Of a stretch of 64,000 nt of DNA, positions 59,599 to 64,000 are shown in pieces. The position numbers were made by a program, and so were the translations under genes. Each line of letters starts with the position of its first letter. Positions within the stretch are counted from its first letter, which is position 1. The stretch is from Bin94 sp965215535. GTDB lineage: Bacteria; Gemmatimonadota; Gemmatimonadetes; Longimicrobiales; Gaopeijiaceae. The stretch is from positions 186,001 to 250,000 of the forward strand of contig OZ244063.1 of assembly GCA_965215535.1 (NCBI GenBank), in the 5' to 3' direction. The notes below the pieces were generated by a model. It did not search any database. It was not told the origin of the DNA and saw nothing but the letters and a program-made list of their open reading frames with translations.

Positions 59599-60666
59599 TC
59601 AACTCCTCACGCGGGCAAGAAGAATCAATCCCACGATCAGAAAGACGAAGTTGGGAATCCAGGCGGCCCAGAAGGGGGGGAGTGCGCCGGCCGCCCCGAT
59701 TGCGCCAAAGACGCGCATAAGCAAAATGTACAGGATTGTGGATCCGAGAGACACGCCCACCCCCAGCGCCGCGCCGCCCTTCTTGACGGTGGTGGCCAGG
59801 GGCGCTCCGAAGAGCATGATGACCAGCGTTGCGGCGGGGATCGACAGCTTCTGGTCGCGTCGGACGAGGAGGTCGGCCGGGTCGCCGCCGGAGCGATAGA
59901 TGGCCGCCGCCCGCCGTCCCAGCTCCGCATAGCTCATCTCGGTGTCGTCGGCGGGGTCGTCGCGCAGCTCCTCGGGCGACACATCCAGCCCAGGTCTGCG
60001 GTAGCGCTCGAAGGCGTAGGAGGCCTCGCGGCCGCCGGGATCGATCAGGCGCAGCGTTCCATCCCGAAGGCTCCATCCCTCGCCGGGGGTGTGAATTCCC
60101 TGGTTGGCCCAGATGTGGCGCAGCGATCCGTCGTCGTCGCGGGTTTCGATCAGCACCTGGTCGATGGAGCGGTTCGAAACGAAGAGCTGCTGAATGCTGA
60201 GCGTTTCGCCGGCCTCGGTCTGGTGAACGAAGTTGTTGCGCCAGTCGCCCCGCACCTCGCGGTCGCCGAAGATCTCGGCGGCGCGGCGATTTGTGGAGGG
60301 AACCAGGGAGCTCAGGAGAAAGACGCAGGCGGTGAGCCCCAGCCCGACCGGTCCCAGGGGCAGAATCAGGCGATGAAAGGAGATGCCCCCCGCCTTGGCC
60401 GCCAGGATTTCGCGGTGCACGGTCATGGTATTGACGGTGAAGACGGCTGCGACGAGGGCTGCGATCGGCGCCGACCACACCATGAAGTGCGGATACATGT
60501 AGAGATATCCGAGCGCCTGATCGGCCACGGTGAGGCCCCGATCCACAAACTGGCCCGAGCGTTCGGAGTGGTCGCCCAGAACGAAGATGACGGGGATGCT
60601 CGCGACGGCGACGGCGAAGATCCAGGTGAAGGTGGAGGCCACCATGCGGTCCAGGGTGCGAATCAC
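59599..60666 (-). CDS. lptG: LptG-type permease of the lipopolysaccharide export ABC transporter (YjgP/YjgQ family)
   Basis: Inner-membrane permease that, with LptF and the LptB ATPase, extracts LPS from the membrane and passes it to LptC/LptA. GTG 60666 overlaps the lptF stop (GTGA). Family features: N-terminal helices (TLDRMVASTFTWIFAVAVASIPVIF), YPHFMVWSAPIAALVAAVFTV, EILAAKAGGISFHRLILPL, a periplasmic beta-jellyroll region and C-terminal helices including APLATTVKKGGAALGVGVSLG and FWAAWIPNFVFLIVGLILL. ~355 aa, usual length. Supports a Gram-negative (diderm) cell envelope. Confidence 0.9.
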   Translation of the reverse strand: MIRTLDRMVASTFTWIFAVAVASIPVIFVLGDHSERSGQFVDRGLTVADQALGYLYMYPHFMVWSAPIAALVAAVFTVNTMTVHREILAAKAGGISFHRLILPLGPVGLGLTACVFLLSSLVPSTNRRAAEIFGDREVRGDWRNNFVHQTEAGETLSIQQLFVSNRSIDQVLIETRDDDGSLRHIWANQGIHTPGEGWSLRDGTLRLIDPGGREASYAFERYRRPGLDVSPEELRDDPADDTEMSYAELGRRAAAIYRSGGDPADLLVRRDQKLSIPAATLVIMLFGAPLATTVKKGGAALGVGVSLGSTILYILLMRVFGAIGAAGALPPFWAAWIPNFVFLIVGLILLARVRS

Positions 60667-62105
60667 CGGATCTGTCCTCCGGGGGGTGCGCGCCGCCCGC
60701 CCGGTCGCCATGCGCCAAGGCGCCGCAAGAGCGTGGCCAGCTCCTGCCAGCCGCCGCCCCGCGCGGAAGAGATCCAGCGTCCGAGCCGCGCGACCATCAG
60801 GCTTCCCAGAATGAACCAGACAATGCTGGGCGACCACATGCTGAGCGCCGGATCCATGAGATTGCGGTCGGCCCACTTCTCGCCACTCGTCAATCCCCAC
60901 TGGTACACCCCGATCACGACCGCCGAGACCGCCACCACCATGCTCACGCCGCCGCGCGGAAAGCGAATCCCCACCGGCACGCCCACCAGAACGAAGATCA
61001 GGCAGGCGGTGGCGATGACCATCTTCTTGTTGACCTCGACCCGGTACTGGTTGACCTGGCGGCTCAGCGCCCCGACGCGGGCGGCATGGGTGCGCGAAGT
61101 CGAGGCCAGGATGCGCGTGAAGTCGTCGGCGGGGAGGACGCCGGCCTCCTGCATGGCAAAGGTGTGCGCATGGGGAGACATGCCTTCGGTGCGGGCCGAA
61201 TCGGCAAGGCGCCCTTCACCCAGCGCGCGCTCTACGGCACTCAGCGCCCCGGCGGCGCTCTCGGTGAGGAGCGTGTCGAGCTCGGCGCTCCGCGCCCGCG
61301 CCGTTTCGAGCAGCATTGCCACCGACATCTCGCGGTCGCTGCGCTGGTCGCTGTCGGAATCCTGGAAGATGTTTCCAATTCCCCTGAGCACCTGCACCTG
61401 TCGCTCGAAGTGAACCGCCTCGAGGGTGCCGTCGCTGCCGCCCACCTCGTACACGCGCCCGTCGAAGAGACGCAGATGCAGATCGGTAAAGGATGGGCTC
61501 AGGGCGATCCGACCGCGCTCGGCGTAGGTTGTGCGCCGAATTCCCTGCCTGCTCATATCATGGATTGTCACGCCGGTCATCGTTGCCGAGTCCTGATCAA
61601 TCGATTCGGCGACCAGAAACCAGGGTCCGAGGCCGTTGTCGGCTTCGATCCGGTTGACCGCCTGTTCACGGAGCTGAAAGGTGGGACTCTTCTGACGGAT
61701 CGAGTTGCGCAGATTCTTGAGGCGGTGGTTGGCTTCGGGCAGGATCTGATCGTTGAAGACGTAGGTGACTCCGGTCAGGAACAGTCCGAAGAAAAGCACC
61801 GGCAGGAAGATTCTGCGCGGACGCACGCCGCCGCTCGACATGGCCACGATCTCGCTGTGGGTGGCGAGCTCGCTGAAGGCGTAAAGGACGGCGGGCAGAA
61901 CCGCCATCGGCAGGGTGACGGCGATCGTGTGCGGGAGCGAGAGAACCAGCGCTTCGAGGATGATTTCGCGGGGCAGCCCCTTGCCCACCCAGTCCTCGAG
62001 CTGCTGTGCCACCGTGTTGACGAAGAGCAGTCCGGTGAGCAGAGTGAAGGAGAAGAGGAAGGGACCCGTGAGCGAACGCAGCAGGTAGCGGGTCAGAATG
62101 GTCAT
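60663..62105 (-). CDS. lptF: LptF-type permease of the lipopolysaccharide export ABC transporter
   Basis: Paralogue and partner of LptG. ATG 62105 (MTILTRYLLRSLTGPFLFSFTLLTG). Features: VLSLPHTIAVTLPMAVLPAVLYAF, SEIVAMSSGGVRPRRIFLPVL, GVTYVFNDQILPEANHRLKNL (family signature around periplasmic entry) and C-terminal helices KKMVIATACLIFVLVGVPVGIRFPRGG. At ~480 aa it is ~100 aa longer than E. coli LptF owing to an insertion in the periplasmic region (about residues 230-330: SVAMLLETARARSAELDTLL and following). It is divergent from the SprA-like gene. Confidence 0.9.
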   Translation of the reverse strand: MTILTRYLLRSLTGPFLFSFTLLTGLLFVNTVAQQLEDWVGKGLPREIILEALVLSLPHTIAVTLPMAVLPAVLYAFSELATHSEIVAMSSGGVRPRRIFLPVLFFGLFLTGVTYVFNDQILPEANHRLKNLRNSIRQKSPTFQLREQAVNRIEADNGLGPWFLVAESIDQDSATMTGVTIHDMSRQGIRRTTYAERGRIALSPSFTDLHLRLFDGRVYEVGGSDGTLEAVHFERQVQVLRGIGNIFQDSDSDQRSDREMSVAMLLETARARSAELDTLLTESAAGALSAVERALGEGRLADSARTEGMSPHAHTFAMQEAGVLPADDFTRILASTSRTHAARVGALSRQVNQYRVEVNKKMVIATACLIFVLVGVPVGIRFPRGGVSMVVAVSAVVIGVYQWGLTSGEKWADRNLMDPALSMWSPSIVWFILGSLMVARLGRWISSARGGGWQELATLLRRLGAWRPGGRRAPPGGQIR

Positions 62106-62268
62106 CTTCGGCTGGCTGGAGGAAGAATCGCCGGATTGGGCGGATTGGGTTCTGTTCCGGGGGATTTCCCGCCATGGCCCGGGGTGACAGGTTGGATCTC
62201 CGATCCGCGTGCGCGGTTGTCCGGGGGCGACCGGCAGTGCGGGCGCGGGATGCCGGAGGGAACAGCCC

Positions 62269-64000
62269 GTGAAATATAATGATCCTGGGAGCGCGGAACG
62301 GCTGCGGAGGGCGTTTTCCTCTCTGTCGCGGATGGGATTTCTCCTGCTCGCGCTTCTGGCCGGCGCTCCCTCCGCCGGTGCGCAGGAGCGTCCGGTGCGC
62401 CTGAGTCCCCTCGGCCCGCGCTGGCCCGCGCTGGATACCGCGCTCTGGGTGATGCCGGAGCTGCGCGGTCCCCCAAGGCCGCTCGGTGCCGAACCGCTGC
62501 GCCCGCCGCCGACCGTTCGCCTGGGCCTGGCCCGCATTCCGGTGGTGCGCTTCGATCCTGCCGCAAGGGAAGCGTCCGCACGGTTGCCCCGCCTGGGAAC
62601 CCTTGGCCCTCCGGTCGATCTGGCCGCGATTCCCCGCGCCGCTCCGGCGGCCTTTCCTGCGGCTCTGGCGGGCGATTCGCTGCGCTTTCGGAGCGATCTT
62701 GCCGATCTCGCCTTCTCGCTGCGCGGCGGGGGACAGCTTGGGAGCGACTGGACGCGCTACCGCCCCTGCGAAGAGGCTGTCCAGGAGACCTGCGAGCTTT
62801 CGCTCCTGCCGCGACTTCTGCCCGACCTGCGCTTTGCCGCGCTGGCCTCGGGAACGATCGCCGAGCGCCTCGAGATCGATGTGGACTACGATCAGACGCG
62901 TGAGTTCCAGGGCGCCAACCGCGTCAATGTGCGCTACCGGGGCCGTCCGGACGAGTTCGTGCAGCGCCTCGAGGTGGGCGATGTCGATTTCGGCCTGCCC
63001 CCCTCGCACTTTATTGCCGGCGCCGTTCCCGCAGGCAACTTCGGCTTCCAGGCGACGATGCGCGCCGGTCCGGTCGATCTGCGCTCGGTGTGGGCGCAAC
63101 AGAATGGCGAGGTCACCTCGCGCCGCTTCCGCCTCGAGGAATCCGGACGCGGCTACGCCCGCAGCGACACCCTCGTGCTCGACGACGCCGACTACGTGCG
63201 CGGCCAGTTCCTCTTCCTCGTCGATCCGCACCGGCTTGCTGGCGCGCCCCACCTTGACATTCTCTCTCTGGCGCGCTCCGACGCCCCTCCGGAGCTCCTT
63301 CCCGGCGCCGAGCCGATTCAGCTCTACCGCTCCGAGACCGGCGGCTTTGCCCGCCAGCAGGTCGAGGGCCACATCCAGGCCGATGCGGTGGCCGGCAGCG
63401 GGGCCGACACGGTGACGGAATCGGCGTGGTTTCGCTATCTGCAGCCGGGTCTCGACTACGTGGTGCACCCGAGCGGCCTCTGGATCGCGCTCCGCACCCC
63501 CCTGGCGGATGACGAAGCCCTGGCCGTGACCTATCTGACCGAATCGGGCGACACGATCGGCTCCTACAACCCCGAGATCGACTATCTGCGCGGCCGCCGC
63601 CCCCGGCTTCGCCTTCTGAAGGCGACCGCATCCGAGCATCAGCCCGGCCGCCCCACCTGGCGCTACGAGATGCGCCAGATCTACCGCGTTTCCTCGGCCA
63701 GCGAGGTCGATGTGGAATCGGTGGAGCTCGCCATCTCCCTGGGCGAGGAGAGCGCCGGACGCACCTTTGCGCGGCGCCCCGGTGGCGAGGATGTCACCTG
63801 GCTGCGCCTCTTCGGGCTCGACGACGAGGCCCCCGTCGATCGCATCGATCCCTCGCAGATCTACCGCCCGGCGCTGGAATCCTTCGAGGAACAGCCTCCG
63901 GTCACCGGCACCTTCGTGGTCTTTCCCACCCTGGAGCCCTTCGCCCGGCCACCGCCACTGGATACGCACGGCATTGGCGCAGACGAGGCCACCCGCACCC
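62269..64000 (+). CDS. SprA-like surface/translocon protein, 3'-truncated by the window edge
   Basis: Open to the end of the window (577 codons visible). GTG 62269 follows GGAGGG at 8 bp; ATG 62332 is the alternative. A signal peptide ends near SAGAQERP. Recognisable stretches: FQGANRVNVRYRGRPDEFVQRLEVGDVDFGLP, AGAVPAGNFGFQATMRAGPVDLRSVWAQQNG, WFRYLQPGLDYVVHPSGLWIALRTPLADDEALAVTYL and IYRVSSASEVDVESVELAI. This spacing resembles the N-terminal part of the SprA family, the large barrel of the type IX secretion system, found in Bacteroidota and in some Gemmatimonadota. The match is by motif memory only; an alternative is an unrelated surface protein of the same style. Confidence 0.6.
   Translation, partial: MKYNDPGSAERLRRAFSSLSRMGFLLLALLAGAPSAGAQERPVRLSPLGPRWPALDTALWVMPELRGPPRPLGAEPLRPPPTVRLGLARIPVVRFDPAAREASARLPRLGTLGPPVDLAAIPRAAPAAFPAALAGDSLRFRSDLADLAFSLRGGGQLGSDWTRYRPCEEAVQETCELSLLPRLLPDLRFAALASGTIAERLEIDVDYDQTREFQGANRVNVRYRGRPDEFVQRLEVGDVDFGLPPSHFIAGAVPAGNFGFQATMRAGPVDLRSVWAQQNGEVTSRRFRLEESGRGYARSDTLVLDDADYVRGQFLFLVDPHRLAGAPHLDILSLARSDAPPELLPGAEPIQLYRSETGGFARQQVEGHIQADAVAGSGADTVTESAWFRYLQPGLDYVVHPSGLWIALRTPLADDEALAVTYLTESGDTIGSYNPEIDYLRGRRPRLRLLKATASEHQPGRPTWRYEMRQIYRVSSASEVDVESVELAISLGEESAGRTFARRPGGEDVTWLRLFGLDDEAPVDRIDPSQIYRPALESFEEQPPVTGTFVVFPTLEPFARPPPLDTHGIGADEATRT

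Overview
The window is a high-GC bacterial chromosome segment (mostly about 65-70% G+C) carrying three lower-GC or mosaic defence loci. The gene content fits a Gemmatimonadota-like marine or soil bacterium: TolB-propeller amidohydrolase, choice-of-anchor B protein, 6-bladed beta-propeller lipoproteins, DUF5916 outer-membrane protein, SprA-like surface protein, several TRAP transporters, LptF/LptG and a TonB receptor. This assignment is inference from gene content; no rRNA gene is present.

Layout. 1-1588: 3' part of a TonB-dependent receptor. 1589-2290: AT-rich gap with six palindromic repeat units and a 215-bp-offset duplication. 2294-7391: TRAP transporter operon (dctP-dctQ-dctM) coupled to an enoyl-CoA hydratase and a class III CoA-transferase; dctP appears to lack one base near its start and dctM has an in-frame TGA. 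7488-8696: MscS channel. 9519-12894: McrB/McrC-type restriction locus. 13198-16261: exported NTF2-like protein and KatG. 16531-26585: a second TRAP transporter (TakP-like binding protein on +, DctM/DctQ on -) split by a complete low-GC type I Zorya defence operon (zorABCD, 17673-24638). 27187-33481: propeller lipoprotein, gpmI, an EEP-family phosphodiesterase, dihydroorotase and an NfuA-like protein. 33783-38308: sbcC/sbcD. 38591-43476: a single-chain type ISP restriction-modification enzyme carrying an (AG)21 tract and a second frameshift. 43680-51651: PLP Cys/Met-metabolism enzyme, choice-of-anchor B protein, TolB-amidohydrolase and a lipoprotein. 51808-53918: a UGSC selenoprotein (in-frame UGA plus SECIS hairpin) and its thioredoxin-fold partner. 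54511-58447: DUF5916 protein and a DapF homologue lacking both catalytic cysteines. 58489-59395: degraded propeller gene and a TTGTGCAA repeat cluster. 59599-62105: lptF-lptG. 62269-end: SprA-like surface protein.

How it fits together. The first operon looks like uptake of a carboxylate followed by CoA transfer and hydration. McrBC, Zorya and type ISP are three independent anti-phage systems scattered among housekeeping genes rather than packed in one island. McrBC and ISP share an upstream GC-rich element, and Zorya sits exactly between the stop codons of two TRAP genes with matching inverted boundary sequences. Their target-recognition or N-terminal parts differ in base composition from their motor parts, which points to modular exchange. 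Several reading-frame breaks fall in short homopolymers, so sequencing error must be considered for those; the (AG)21 tract and the Sec codon are different in kind.
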